A stretch of 64,000 bases of DNA from Populus alba (Eukaryota > Streptophyta > Magnoliopsida > Malpighiales > Salicaceae). The stretch's first letter is position 1; each line of letters begins with the position of its first letter. The position numbers and the translations under genes were made by a program. The stretch spans positions 18,331,357-18,395,356 of the forward strand of contig NC_133302.1 in assembly GCF_005239225.2 (NCBI RefSeq). Reading direction: 5' to 3'. Shown here piece by piece: positions 39,301 through 50,015 of the stretch. Below the pieces are notes generated by a model that saw nothing but the letters and a program-made list of their open reading frames with translations, ran no database searches and was not told the origin of the DNA.

Positions 39301-39439
39301 TCTCATCAAATGATCTCTGCCTCTCTATGTTCAACTTTGGCTTGTCAAGGAGGCGAGAGAAATCAAAATCATTCATTTCGGATATTGGACACACTGAGCT
39401 CACATTCATAAGCCCCACCGTTTCTTTAGTCCCATCCAT
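33379..39439 (-). CDS. CINV: Cytosolic alkaline/neutral invertase, GH100 (4 exons)
   Basis: Hydrolyses sucrose to glucose and fructose at near-neutral pH in the cytosol. Exons on the minus strand: 39439-39053, 38426-37995, 35233-34675 and 33674-33379. All introns are GT-AG, and the joined frame gives 557 aa, the size of Arabidopsis CINV1/2. The four-exon layout and lack of a transit peptide fit the cytosolic clade. The N-terminus has the clade motif [14 protein letters not shown]. The GH100 barrel begins near residue 85. Asp211 in [11 protein letters not shown] is the expected catalytic acid and Glu436 in [10 protein letters not shown] the expected partner residue, by analogy with cyanobacterial Inv[17 protein letters not shown] ends exon 3. 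The C-terminal KRSSSWTC resembles the site where 14-3-3 proteins bind phosphorylated CINV1. Intron 2 (35234-37994) contains a hAT-like element. Confidence 0.93.
35809..35830. repeat. Poly-A run in invertase intron 2
   Basis: About 21 A in a row within the intron. Confidence 0.85.
37117..37851. mobile_element. hAT-like non-autonomous element in invertase intron 2, 735 bp
   Basis: Perfect 16-bp inverted ends, CAAGGTTGTTAAAATC (37117-37132) and GATTTTAACAACCTTG (37836-37851), are flanked by a perfect 8-bp duplication CTTGGAAT (37109-37116 and 37852-37859), the hAT signature. The subterminal zones carry many TCGTAAAA/TTTTACGA motifs, likely transposase-binding repeats. The central part (about 37380-37720) is less AT-rich and has no long ORF. 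It includes CACGTGGC at about 37633. Confidence 0.88.
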
Positions 39440-39466
39440 TTGTTTTTCTCTTTCAAAACTTGATTG

Positions 39467-40044
39467 CTACAGAAAATGCTTTGTTTCTATCACCAAATGC
39501 AAAACAAGAATCACCAGCTTTAGAACATAAACATTCAACAGCCAACATACAAAGATAATATTTAACAATCACACACAAATATCATCAACAGGAAAGTAAA
39601 AACCAGAAATAAAAACTTGGAAAGCTCAAAATAGAAAATGCAACATGCTATAAACTCTATTTATAAGAAAAAATTAAACCTCTTATCCATTTAAATATAC
39701 TCCAATAATTAATACTTATCCCTTTTTAGCTTTATAGACATTAAATGGGCTACGAGGGAGAAGAAGAAATTTGGAAAGTACCCTTTTTGTAATTTTACAC
39801 AAAACACATACATTACACTTAAATTTCAATTACATTTTCCATTAAAATCCAGAAACGAAAACTTGAAAACCAACAGCAGTAGATCAAGATCCACAAAATA
39901 TCAAAATAACGGAAGACAAAGACTTTTACTATCTTAAAATAAACGACCACTTCATGTAAAAATGTAAGCAAAAAATGAGTCAAAATTGAGAGGTTCAACA
40001 AAGAAAGCAACAAAATTGAGAGACAAAAACCCAGATCTAAAAAC
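39467..40044 (-). other. Putative 5'UTR intron of the invertase gene
   Basis: On the minus strand a donor-like TTTGAAG|GTTTTTAGATC lies at 40045/40044, and an acceptor-like TTTTCTGTAG|CAATC lies at 39467/39466, 27 bp before the ATG. The interval is AT-rich. This is inference only; no transcript was available. Confidence 0.45.
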
Positions 40045-40283
40045 CTTCAAAGAAATGCTTCTCCTCAATATCTACACAGAAAAAGAGACAAACAAAGAAA
40101 GAAGGAATGACTCGAAGAAGAGAAAAACCTTCGCAGTGAGAAAATGACTGGTGAAAAATCTCTCCGGCGACAGCAATTTCGCCGGCAAACGGTCGGTGAA
40201 GAGAGAAAGAAAAGGAGAAGACACGAGTAGGAGAGAGAGATACAGTTGAAAGAAAGAAAGCGGGGTTTGCCTGCAACAGCTCA

Positions 40284-40291
40284 TATTTATA
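40284..40291 (-). promoter_or_regulatory. TATA box of the invertase gene
   Basis: TATAAATA on the minus strand, within CTAGCTATAAATATGAG. It lies about 845 bp before the ATG, or about 270 bp if the putative leader intron is removed. A transcription start near 40255-40260 would be expected. Confidence 0.5.
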
Positions 40292-40649
40292 GCTAGAGAG
40301 GGAGAGAGAAGGAGACCTCCAAGGTTTTTCTGTAAGAAAGGAGACGGTGATGGCCGGTTAATAGGGCACGAGGATAATTAATTTTTTATGTATTTTTAGA
40401 TCAAAAATAATTTTTAAAATATAAATAATATATTATTTTAATATATTTTTAAATAAAAAATATTTTAATACTTTCAAATATTCATATTGATTGATTAAAG
40501 AAAGCATTATAAATTTGGTGATTGCTCGCTTGAGTTGTGACAGATTGAGTTAACTTAAGTGTCCATGCCCAGTTTTTAACTGTCTTGGATTGTTCAGTTG
40601 CAACTTCTTATAATAGTTATTATGTATGGGTTTGTGATTGTGCGGCAGT

Positions 40650-40800
40650 GATAATTTTAAGTATGTTTTACTTATAAGTATATTAAAATAAAAAATTTTA
40701 TTTTATAAAAATTATTTTTAACATCAATATATTAAAATAATATAAAAAAATTATTTTAAATAAAATAAATAAATAATTTAAAAAAAACATGATTTACGCA
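40650..40800 (+). mobile_element. Decayed Tourist-like MITE copy
   Basis: Contains TTTTTAACATCAATATATTA, an altered family core, flanked by TTTTATTTTATAAAAATTA. Confidence 0.4.
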
Positions 40801-41159
40801 CCATAAATCCAGCTGCCTTGATTAGATGAATTTAAAAATTCAGAATCAAAAGTTTAAACTTTCAGTTAAATTGAGCGTTGATATATACAGTTTTTATAAT
40901 ATAAATTAACTTTCCAATCAGCTCTACTTCTCATTAGTTTATTTTATAAAATCATTTTTGAATTTGCTCAAGTTTACTGGTTTTTTTTATTATAAAAAAG
41001 TTATTTAATAAGTTTTAATAGTAGTATCATTTGTTAAATGTCAAATTAGAGTTTTAATGTAGATATTCAAATCCATGATATTTAATATTTTTTTTATCTA
41101 ATTTTATTTGATAAATGTTAAATTGAAGTCCTAACATAGATAGATTAACAATTAACTAA

Positions 41160-41345
41160 CGCCTCATTTATATTTACGGTTGAAAAGTGTTTTGTAGAAT
41201 TTTAAATAATATTTTTTTGTTTTTTTATTATTTTGATATGCTGATATTTAAAATAAATTTTAAAAAATAAAAATATATATATATATTATTTTGATATATT
41301 TAAAAACAAAAAACACTTTAAAAAACAACTATTACAACATAAACC
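41160..41345 (-). mobile_element. Decayed Tourist-like MITE copy
   Basis: Reverse orientation: ATTTTGATATGCTGATATTT core with CACTTTAAAAAACAACTATT at the right side. Confidence 0.5.
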
Positions 41346-43667
41346 AATGTATTTATAACATTTTAGATCTTTTGAAAGGAATGAGCATTGAAGTGCAATT
41401 CATTAAATAAATCTATAAAAAATAATTTGGATAGGGGTGAAAAGTTGACTTGATATATTTATAAAATTTGAGATCTTTTTTCTTTTAAATGAAAATGAAT
41501 ATCAATTGAAACACAATTCATTGAATTATTCTATAAAAAAAACAATTTCAATATGGGTAAAAAATTTACTTAAAAATATCTTGATCTATATAAAAAAAAA
41601 AAAAAAGATTTGCAATTTAGGTTAGGTTAATGATGATGGATATGGATCAAAATTTTAGCACACTCGAAAACCCATAAAAGAATCTTATTTGTCTAATTTG
41701 AAGTTGTCATGTTGCATTAATGTGGCTAATACATGAACTACTCCAAGTCAATAGATACCGACCCCCCAAATAGGTATGATATTTTAATGCCCACCCAAAG
41801 ATGTATGATACTTTATACACAGTTGGGGTTGGTATAAATAGTAAAGACAAAGTTAGGTTTCAGGTGGATTTTGAATATTGCTCTGCTAGACCAAAAACTT
41901 GATGCAAATCTTATTTATGTTTGTAAACTTAATAAAAATTAAAATCATGTCATTAGTTAGATGCGTACTACATCGTTGATTCACACTACGCTTCTAGCCA
42001 GATCAATTTTTCTTGAACACAAAAATAAAAGGATGGCGTTACTAGCGAGTTTTATAGTAAAAAAAGATAAATCATGTGGGGCTTAACTCAATGTGATTCA
42101 TCAACTTGGTAGGTTCAAGAACAATTTAAATGATTAGAGAAACAACAACAAAAATAAATATTTATAAAATCAAGCATCAATAAAATGATAGGATATTCAT
42201 TTAAAACTGCGATAATTTCATAGAAAATAGAACAAAATAAATTGTGGACATCAATAAAAATAAACTAAATGTTGAATGATGAATTTTTTTTTTTGAAAAA
42301 AAAAACCAACATCCAAAGGATAAAATTGAAGAGCAAATCATTAATTTTTTTTTTTTAAAAGGGTGGGCAACTTTTTCTATAAAAAAAAGCAAGTGATATA
42401 CCATCTACCATGCATATATTTCAAGGACTAGAAGGTAGCAAGAAAGTCAAGGCAAAAATGTTTTACACCAAAAAAATCCAATTATCAACCATTTTTAACC
42501 TTAAAAATATCTCAAGGTCAAATCTACTCTCTCATATAATTTAAAGGTGAAAGTAATTTTTATTGAAATTTCTTACATCAAATAAAACTTATTGATATTA
42601 AAATCTACCATTTTGATAATTAGAATTAATGTCAACCGATATTTTCTTTTTATTATCAGAATTTGATAACTCTCTCTCTTTTATCCGTGAGTTAAAATAA
42701 GAGAAATGAAGTTTTAGATAAAAAGTAAGTTTTTGAAAAATCAAAAGGATTAAAAATGGGTCAATTGCAAATTAAGAGGTCCAAAGTTAACCTTTGGAGT
42801 TAATTTCAAAACTACCATCTGGTTTTTTCATGTTTTTTAATTTGATCATTCATTTTTTTAATTTTACCCTGACTTAATAAATTAAAAGCAATTAATTTTT
42901 AATTTAACCACGAAAAAAGTCCAATAGAGGAGAAAAAAAGTCTAAAGATAAAAATAAAAATACTACTTGAATCTACATTGCATAATAAAAGGGTGCACAA
43001 TACATAGCTATCTAGTGTTTTCACCTCACAAACTTAGTTTTTTTTGTATTATATAATTTATGCCAAGCAAAACGGAAAGCAACTTCTAAACTTTCCAAAA
43101 GTAGTTTGTCATCTCTGCTTTTAAGAGAACAAAAGGAGTTTCCATTGCAATTTCAAGGAAAATAAAAACTAAGTTGATTCGGAAACACTATCAATGTTAT
43201 AATTAAGACATGAAAGTACATGCGAGCTGCTATTAAAAGACATTTGGTTCGAGACAAAATATTTTATGAATTTTACACAAACAGAAACAATGACAAGAAT
43301 TGTAATTATATTCAACTTTTTAACCATTTATTTCATGTTTTTGTTTTTTAAAATCTCATCAATTTTAAAAGGATTGATTTTATATGTGATAAAATGAAGA
43401 TTTAGAAATGGAGATATACATCTTTGAGAATATGATTTCTATTGTTTTTAAAAGATTTTTCATGTTGAAATATATTAAAATAATATTTATTTTATTTTTT
43501 TTAAAAAAATAGACAATTACATGAAAAAAATTCATAGCTGCATAAATAGAATATAAACATTTTGTATATTTTTGTTTAACATGTGAGTTTTATACCGAGC
43601 CTCACCCCCCCTCTCTCTCTCTAACTAGCACAATGAAAAACATCACTTTTTATAATTATTATTAAAG

Positions 43668-43760
43668 GTTTATATCGTCGTTAACTCCAAGGCTCGTGAG
43701 ATTTGTCGAGATGCACACAAGCTAGCTAAAACACTCATGTTAATAAAAAAAAAATCATCT
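43668..43760 (+). mobile_element. SINE 3'-end fragment
   Basis: TCGTTAACTCCAAGGCTCGT, GTCGAGATGCACACAAGCTA and a final poly-A match the 3' part of the SINE at 47547-47745 with C-to-T/G-to-A type differences. Confidence 0.6.
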
Positions 43761-44400
43761 TTTATGGTGAGCTATTTCAGATATTTTTCATTGTAAATTA
43801 TATATTCTTAGGTTTAGCAAGATGAGAAAAAGAATGACTTCATCTCAACAACATTAAAAAACACTTAGCTAATATTTCCGAGAACACGCAAAAAAACACA
43901 AATATCTTCCTCACATTTAAAACAAAAAAAAATATATTTTAAAATCAAGATCGTCACTTAGCATTCAAAACTCAAATACTAGCTTCAATATTATAGTGTC
44001 TCTTATTCCACTAAAAACTTATTTCACATATACAACTCAAGTTCACAATTGAGTCAGGAAAGGCCATTTTTGTATGAAATTTATTGAAGAATTCATCACA
44101 TTTTAAAAGCATTATTCCACATGTATTTTTTAATTTTTTTTTTTGTAGGCAGAGGAATAAGCTCATCAATAATCTCCCATTATTAGAAAAAGATCTGCGT
44201 AATATATAAACATTGACATAGATTATAAATTATCACTCAAAACAGAGATGCGTACATCATTTACTTATATGTTAATTATCCAATTGAAAAAAATAATAAT
44301 AAACAGTTAATTAATTAAATCATGTGTGACACACGAAATAGTTATCTATATCAAATGATAAGACAACTTACCTATAAAATAAGCTGTCTTCTTCATAAAC

Positions 44401-44802
44401 ATGGAAGGCCGTACCCGCCGGCCACCAATCAAGCGATCAACAATCGCGTCTGTTGTCATTTTAGATATCATTGGCCTTAATCGTAATTTAAAGGGCATTA
44501 CTTTTCATTTTTCATTTGGGTTTAGGTTTTTGACCATAGAGAGAGATGCATGCTTTGCTTGCCATTATTGCCGTATTATTAAACAACGGTCCATGGCCTC
44601 TTTGTGGCATGATTTTCATGAGCTGCCAATTGTATTTTTGTTAGTTAAAAATGAGATTAAATTAAGTCCCGTAATAGAGCGAGTCATGAGTGATCATGGC
44701 ATCTTTAGAGCTAAAGTAGATATAAAAAAAAACAGGTGTGCTTTATCAGAAAAATATAAAAAAATGTTGCTTCTGTCAAAATTCATGAAATCAAGTTTGT
44801 GA
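44401..44802 (+). CDS. Orphan ORF of 133 codons, doubtful
   Basis: ATG at 44401 opens 133 codons in otherwise AT-rich DNA, with CCTATAAAATAAG about 28 bases upstream. The product is basic, with a CFACHYC stretch near residues 57-63, but I recognise no family and see no neighbours to support it. A TATA box so near the ATG would leave almost no leader. It may be chance or an exon remnant. Confidence 0.15.
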   Translation: MEGRTRRPPIKRSTIASVVILDIIGLNRNLKGITFHFSFGFRFLTIERDACFACHYCRIIKQRSMASLWHDFHELPIVFLLVKNEIKLSPVIERVMSDHGIFRAKVDIKKNRCALSEKYKKMLLLSKFMKSSL

Positions 44803-45510
44803 GTGGGGAATGATAAGATGTAGGAACCCATTGAACTAATTTGAGATTAAAAAGTGTGATTTATTTAACAAAAAAGTTAATATCATCCGTAAAATCCGGA
44901 ACTAACCTTACGAGTTGATTAAAAATATAAATTGACCATAACTCGTGTAAAATTTGATAAAATATTTATTGATTTTTTTTAAAATAAAAAAGTAAAGATG
45001 ACATCATTTTATTCTCTCTTTTAATTTTGTTTTTTTAGGGTTAATTAAGGTAGTCTTTCCTGGCCATTTATAATTTAAATTAAATCCTATTAAATCTCAT
45101 TTTAAAGATTAACTAACGTAGCAGAAATCTAACAATGAAAAAGGATCACCGTCCTTTTCTCTGATTTGCTCGAATCCACGAGTAAGAATAAAATACTCGA
45201 ATCCATAAGTAATACAGTAATGTTTCTTAAAAAATTTCTTATTTCAAAATCAAGAGTGTCCATAATGAGAAGGGGTTGCTTGTATTTATAAGCTGTCAAT
45301 CCTAATTCTAATTAGAGAAGTACTTAAGGAAATAACTAGCAAAACATACAAACTCCTACTTGGAAATGTAAATCAGAGTTCTAATTTTAAGCAACAATAT
45401 TAGTAGCAGAAGAACCCTCAATAGTGGAATCCATGTTAAATAAGGAAGAGGTGCGGACGAATCTATTCCAAATTGTATATTGCCAACCACCACGTCACGC
45501 CTTAGACTTA

Positions 45511-45717
45511 GAGTGTGTTTGGCAGTGTGGTAGCGGTTGCTTTTCAAATAACTTTTCGTGCTGAAATGCATGTCAATGATGTTTTTTTATTTTTTAAAAA
45601 TAATTTTTGACATCAGCACATCAAAATGATCCAAAAAGTACAAACCGCATTAAATTTTAGCAAAAAAATTTTTTTTGGTGGGAACGCGGTTTGCACCTCG
45701 TTCCCAAACGCTTCCTT
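45511..45717 (+). mobile_element. Tourist-like MITE, best-preserved copy
   Basis: Starts GAGTGTGTTTGGCAGTGTGG and ends CGTTCCCAAACGCTTCC, imperfect inverted ends. TTA flanks both sides (just before the first base and just after the last), the target duplication typical of PIF/Harbinger-derived Tourist MITEs. The core TTGACATCAGCACATCAAAA is intact. About 207 bp, no ORF. Confidence 0.7.
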
Positions 45718-45725
45718 AGCATAAG

Positions 45726-45896
45726 CATCTGGAGGAGGCTAATGACAGGTACAAGGCAGTAGCAGAACGCAAGCGACGAGCTAAAGTTTATCAGGTAGGA
45801 GATCTTGTGATGATGTATTTACGTAAAGGGCGAATACCAGCAGGGGTGTATAACAAGCTGAGCAATAAAAAGCATGGTCCTTATCCAAAAATGACT
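45726..45896 (+). pseudogene. Ty3/gypsy polyprotein fragment (integrase C-terminal region)
   Basis: Fifty-seven open codons read HLEEANDRYKAVAERKRR, then VYQVGDLVMMYLRKGR, YNKLSNKKHGPYP. This is the segment just after the integrase core in plant Ty3/gypsy polyproteins. It is truncated on both sides, bounded by MITE copies on the left (ends 45717) and right (from about 45902). The element is long dead. Confidence 0.8.
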
Positions 45897-45901
45897 CGAA
45901 A

Positions 45902-46090
45902 ATCTGTTTGGGAGTGTGGTTGTGATTATTTTTTAAAGTGTTTTTTACTCAGAAATATATCAAAATAATATTTTTATTTATTTTAAAAAAATTATTTTTG
46001 ACATCAGCACATCAAAAATGATTTAAAAACACTAAAACAATATTAATTTGAAGCAAAGCAAAAAATGAAAAAAAATACTTAAAAAAAAAA
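45902..46090 (+). mobile_element. Tourist-like MITE copy
   Basis: CTGTTTGGGAGTGTGGTTGT start, intact core TTTTTGACATCAGCACATCA, then an A-rich end. It follows the gypsy fragment immediately. Confidence 0.6.
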
Positions 46091-46255
46091 AAAAAAACAA
46101 ATACTATAGTCTCCATTTTCAAGAGCTGGTCCAAGGATCCCATGTTTACCCAGATAGTTAACCCGGGGAATAAATCTGCCATTGAAATCAACTCTCACAA
46201 GAGTTAATTATACTCTATATGTTGAAACCTCCGGCCACCTCCCAAGCTACAACCG

Positions 46256-46295
46256 CTTGCTCTTTAATTAATTAGCATGGTTTTCAATACTCTCA
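46256..46295 (+). repeat. 40-bp direct repeat, left copy
   Basis: Identical over 40 bases to 47167-47206. The pair is 911 bp apart and encloses three MITE copies. Confidence 0.85.
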
Positions 46296-46324
46296 GGACG
46301 TTAATCTCCATTTCTCCAGTTAGG

Positions 46325-46466
46325 GTGGGAACGTAATTTACTTTTGTTAAAAATTATTTTTTAAATGTCTTTAGATTATTTTAGTATTGATATTAAAAAT
46401 AAAAAAATATTATTTTAATATATTTTTAAATAAAAAAATACTTCAAAATCATAACAACTATTACAT
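46325..46466 (-). mobile_element. Decayed Tourist-like MITE copy
   Basis: GGGTGGGAACGTAATTTACT start, then TATTTTAGTATTGATATTA core in reverse orientation. Confidence 0.4.
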
Positions 46467-46713
46467 GTCACATCACATCATGATTAATACTTTGCCAATA
46501 TTTCGATTGAGTGAAGGAACTGAAATGGAAAAAACGGTATCTTCCTCGTAAATTGAAGTCTTTTGATTTTAAAATTAAGAATATTGGCTTGTTGGAGCTC
46601 GTTCTTTCTGTGAACGCCGTAAGCCTCTTGAAAATGTCAAAAGGGGCTTCAAAAACTTGAAGTCGGCACATTAATTTTGAATCTAGAGGTGCTTCTTCGG
46701 TTTACCGGCTCTT

Positions 46714-46928
46714 AGGGGCGTTTGGTACTGCGATACTAATGGTTTTTTTACACAATTTCAAATTTTGTTTTTTTGCTAAAATTGAGTTCGGTTTGTACTT
46801 TCTGGATCGTTTTGATGTGCTGATATTAAAAATAATTTTTAAAAAATAAAAAAATATTATTGGCATACTTTTCGACACGAAAAGCTATTTGAAAAGCAAC
46901 AGCTACCACACTTCCAAACACCTTCTTA
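46714..46928 (-). mobile_element. Tourist-like MITE, well preserved, reverse orientation
   Basis: GGGGCGTTTGGTACTGCG at the left and CACACTTCCAAACACCTTC at the right, each bordered by TTA. The core GATCGTTTTGATGTGCTGAT and GACACGAAAAGCTATTTGAA are near-exact complements of the 45511 copy. Confidence 0.7.
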
Positions 46929-46939
46929 AAAAGAAGATA

Positions 46940-47147
46940 GCAGGTTTGATAATCTATTTTAAAAGTGTTTTTTAATAATTTTAAAAATATTTTTTAGAAA
47001 ATTAATATATTTTTAATGTTTTTAAATCATTTTAATATGTTGATTTCAAATATAATTTTTAAAAAATAAAAAAAATATTATTGGTATGTTTTTTTTTAGT
47101 GAAAATCACTTTGAAAAACAATAACAACCACACTTCCAAATACATAT
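46940..47147 (-). mobile_element. Decayed Tourist-like MITE copy, adjacent to previous one
   Basis: Reverse orientation, with ATTTTAATATGTTGATTTCA core and ACCACACTTCCAAATACA end. Confidence 0.5.
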
Positions 47148-47166
47148 ATTTCAGTTGGTAAAAACA

Positions 47167-47206
47167 CTTGCTCTTTAATTAATTAGCATGGTTTTCAATA
47201 CTCTCA
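47167..47206 (+). repeat. 40-bp direct repeat, right copy
   Basis: Identical over 40 bases to 46256-46295. Confidence 0.85.
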
Positions 47207-47357
47207 CGAGAGTTTTTTATTTTCTCGATGTTTTAGAAAGGAAAACTGATGATCCTAAAAAATTTATAAGAACTATATGGATTTTCCAACATTTTATGTG
47301 TAGATGTTATGAGAATCTCCTATGCAAATTTGTCACGAGATTGCAATGACTAACCTT

Positions 47358-47531
47358 TTTTTTATTATTATTAATGTAGATAACGGGATTAACTTAAATG
47401 TATCTTGACTAATTTCACGAGTTTTAAAGTTTAATAATCATGTAAGTCTTCAGTAATTTTTAAAGCACTCGAGCTCATAATTATTAAAAAATAAACTTAA
47501 TACTTGACCAATTAAATTATATCTTAAATTC
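47358..47531 (-). mobile_element. Decayed tRNA-derived SINE
   Basis: Reading the minus strand, its 3' half matches the neighbouring SINE: TTAACTTAAATGTATCTTGACTA on plus corresponds to CAACTTGCGCGCACCTCGACTA. It is strongly deaminated. A T-rich (poly-A on minus) run lies at its left end, and ACTCGAGCTC marks a box B remnant. It is flanked by variants of the sequence GTAATGATTAACTTT. Confidence 0.65.
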
Positions 47532-47546
47532 GTAATGATTAACTTT

Positions 47547-47745
47547 TTTTTTTTTTTAGTTTAACGTAGGTGTCCGGGCCAACTTGCGCGCACCTCGACT
47601 AATCCCACGGGCCCTGAAGTTAACGACCATGTAAGCCTCCAGAAACCATCATATGATGCAACCTAGAGCTCGAACTTGAGACCATAGAGAAAGCAAACCT
47701 CTTGGTCTCAAGTTCTTACCATTGAGCCACCACCTAGATGATTTT
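47547..47745 (-). mobile_element. tRNA-derived SINE with 15-bp target duplication
   Basis: On the minus strand, box A is TGGCTCAATGG, box B is AGTTCGAGCTC, and a conserved 3' part GTGCGCGCAAGTTGGCCCGG ends in poly-A. GTAATGATTAACTTT occurs at 47532-47546 and at 47746-47760, a perfect 15-bp target duplication. The body is about 185 bp plus tail. SINEs with this arrangement are described in Salicaceae. Confidence 0.88.
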
Positions 47746-47954
47746 GTAATGATTAACTTTGATTGCTAAAGAAGGTGATTTTTCTCCTTCAGCCAAAGAG
47801 TTTGATAAGCTTCCCCTGTAAATGCAGAGGAATATAGGAGTTGCATTGCCCCTCAAAGTTTAAAACTCTTTCAAAATCATTTTAAACTTGTAAAATTTTC
47901 AAAAATATTTTTATGAAATGACCCCTCCAAAATTATGCATTCTCTTTTCGTAGA

Positions 47955-48085
47955 AATTGTTTAGAGTATGGTAGAGCTTGTATTTTAAAGTGTTTTTTTA
48001 TTTAAAATTATATTAAAATAATAATATTTTTATTTTTAATATCAATACATCAAAACAATATTATAACCACACCGTGGAATGCCCA
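47955..48085 (+). mobile_element. Decayed Tourist-like MITE copy
   Basis: GAGTATGGTAGAGCTTGT, then TTTTTAATATCAATACATCA, and ends near ACCACACCG. Confidence 0.4.
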
Positions 48086-48444
48086 CTGAATCCCTCATCA
48101 TACTGCACAAAGTTATTTGAATCTCTGATAATACGACACTCCAATATTGCTGTCTCTATGATTAAGCTTTAAAACATCTTGAAATCGAGGGTTTTTTTTT
48201 TTGTTACAAATTATTCAAGCATGCCAAATTAATATCCTCTGACGATCATTAACTAAAATCGGAGCCAAGGGAGCCTGGTAGGCATTGCAAATTTCGAAAA
48301 CTCAAAGTTACCTCTCAATTTTATTGGGACATATGGGAAAAGTATATCATCGTTTTCCACAATAATCCTCTCAAAATAAAAAAACCATAACATGTTTTTA
48401 ATCTCCCAACATCCAACTATTTTTATTCACTTTTTCAATCACAC

Positions 48445-48612
48445 ACACTTTGAGTCAATTTGAAAATCAAATTTCAAATTTTTTTATATTTTTTTTTATT
48501 ATTTTGATATGTTGATCTTAAAAATAAAATTTTAAAAATAAAAAATATCATTTTGATGTATTTTTAAATGAAAAATACTTTGAACCGCAATCGCTATCAC
48601 AATCTCAAACAA
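48445..48612 (-). mobile_element. Decayed Tourist-like MITE copy
   Basis: Reverse orientation: ATTTTGATATGTTGATCTTA core and CTTTGAACCGCAATCGCTAT near the right end. Confidence 0.5.
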
Positions 48613-49323
48613 ACCCAAAATCTACTATTACATTAATTAGTCCCTAGCCACTCAATAATATCAAAAAAAAAAAAATTAAAAGCATAATTAAACTGTAATA
48701 TCAAATAATATATTAATCAATTGTTTGAACTTTGAACACATTTTGGTCTCGGGCCCTCATACCAACCCAAAATTATGAAGAGAAGAGAGCATCTATGGTC
48801 TGATACGTTCCAACATTTTGCACCAGCCAAAGACACAGGCCACTCACAACTAACAGTTTGGAAAATAATTATAACATATAGTTTTGCCGAAGAGAGCATG
48901 CACAGACACATCCATGAACTCATAATTATTGATAATTAATACAAATGACTCCATTAATTGTTTATTTACCAGGGGCTAATTAAGACCATATCTCCGTTGT
49001 TAAGTCCGAAGTTATTTTATCAAGTGTTTGCTGATGGCGACACAATATTTCTTGGAGCAGCCCAAGGCACTTCAGTAAGGGTATAGCGTAATTTGCAAAT
49101 ATAAATACATGAGCTGGTCCAGTTGGTTTTAGGGCTCTCCGTGACTCCAAGATGCGAATATTTTGATTTAAGCATGATTATTAATTTAATATAATCAAGG
49201 CTAAATGTCTCCACAGAACACAAAAAAGAAAGAAAGAAGGTTAAATAGAGCAAAAATATGGACATAGAAATAATAGAGAGCTTCACATGGCAACTTTCCA
49301 TTAGTTTTCTCGAGGCCACATGC

Positions 49324-49757
49324 CTAACCCTTTGAAGCTTGAACGGAGCCTTGTAAAGAGGAGGGCCTTGCTTTTTTTATTCGATCAAAGTTATATCATA
49401 TTAACAAAAAATTCATTTTATTCAAATATTATAACAAAAAATATTTTAAAGAATCATTTTAATTTAAAAACTAAAATTATTAAGTAAAGCTAAATAAATA
49501 ATGTTATATTATTTTTTAACACAACATACTTAACGCTTTGAAGTTTGAATGGAGTTTTGTAAAGGGAAGGGCCTTACTTTTTTTATTCAATCAAAGTTAT
49601 ACCATATTAAAAAAAAAACCTATTTTATTCAAATATCATAACAAAAAATATTTTAACCATTAAAACTTTATATCATATAAAGCAATATTTTAATTTAAAA
49701 ACTAAAATTATTAAGTGAAGCTCAATAAATAATGTTATATTATTCTCTAACACAACA
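49324..49757. repeat. Two-copy tandem duplication, about 206-228 bp units
   Basis: The unit starting near 49324 (CTAACCCTTTGAAGCTTGAA) repeats from 49530 (CTTAACGCTTTGAAGTTTGAA) and continues in parallel to about 49757. There are scattered substitutions and a roughly 20-bp insertion in the second copy. No ORF spans it. Confidence 0.8.
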
Positions 49758-49824
49758 TTAACTACTAAATTAGTTCTAATTCATAGGTAGGTTTATAAAA
49801 GTCTTGAGTTTTGATGTCACTTAG

Positions 49825-50015
49825 GTATCATTTAGGAATATGAGGCAAACCGTGTTTCATAAAAAAATAATTTTTTTTGTTAAAAAATTAAGTTTTTTTA
49901 TATATTTTGGATCGTTTGATGCGTTGATTATAAAAATAAAAAAAATATCATTTTGATACATTTCGGCATAAAAAACACTTTGAAAAAACAATCATAACTA
50001 CACTCCAAAAAAGGC
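49825..50015 (-). mobile_element. Decayed Tourist-like MITE copy
   Basis: GGCAAACCGTGTTTCAT, GGATCGTTTGATGCGTTGAT and CATTTCGGCATAAAAAACAC in reverse order of the family consensus. Confidence 0.5.

Noticed and set aside
40037..40284. Minus-strand ORFs at the invertase leader (79 and 70 codons)
   Set aside because: The longer frame begins within about 20 bases of the expected transcription start and the shorter one's ATG overlaps the TATA box. Both are rich in Ser/Phe/Leu from a CT-rich leader.
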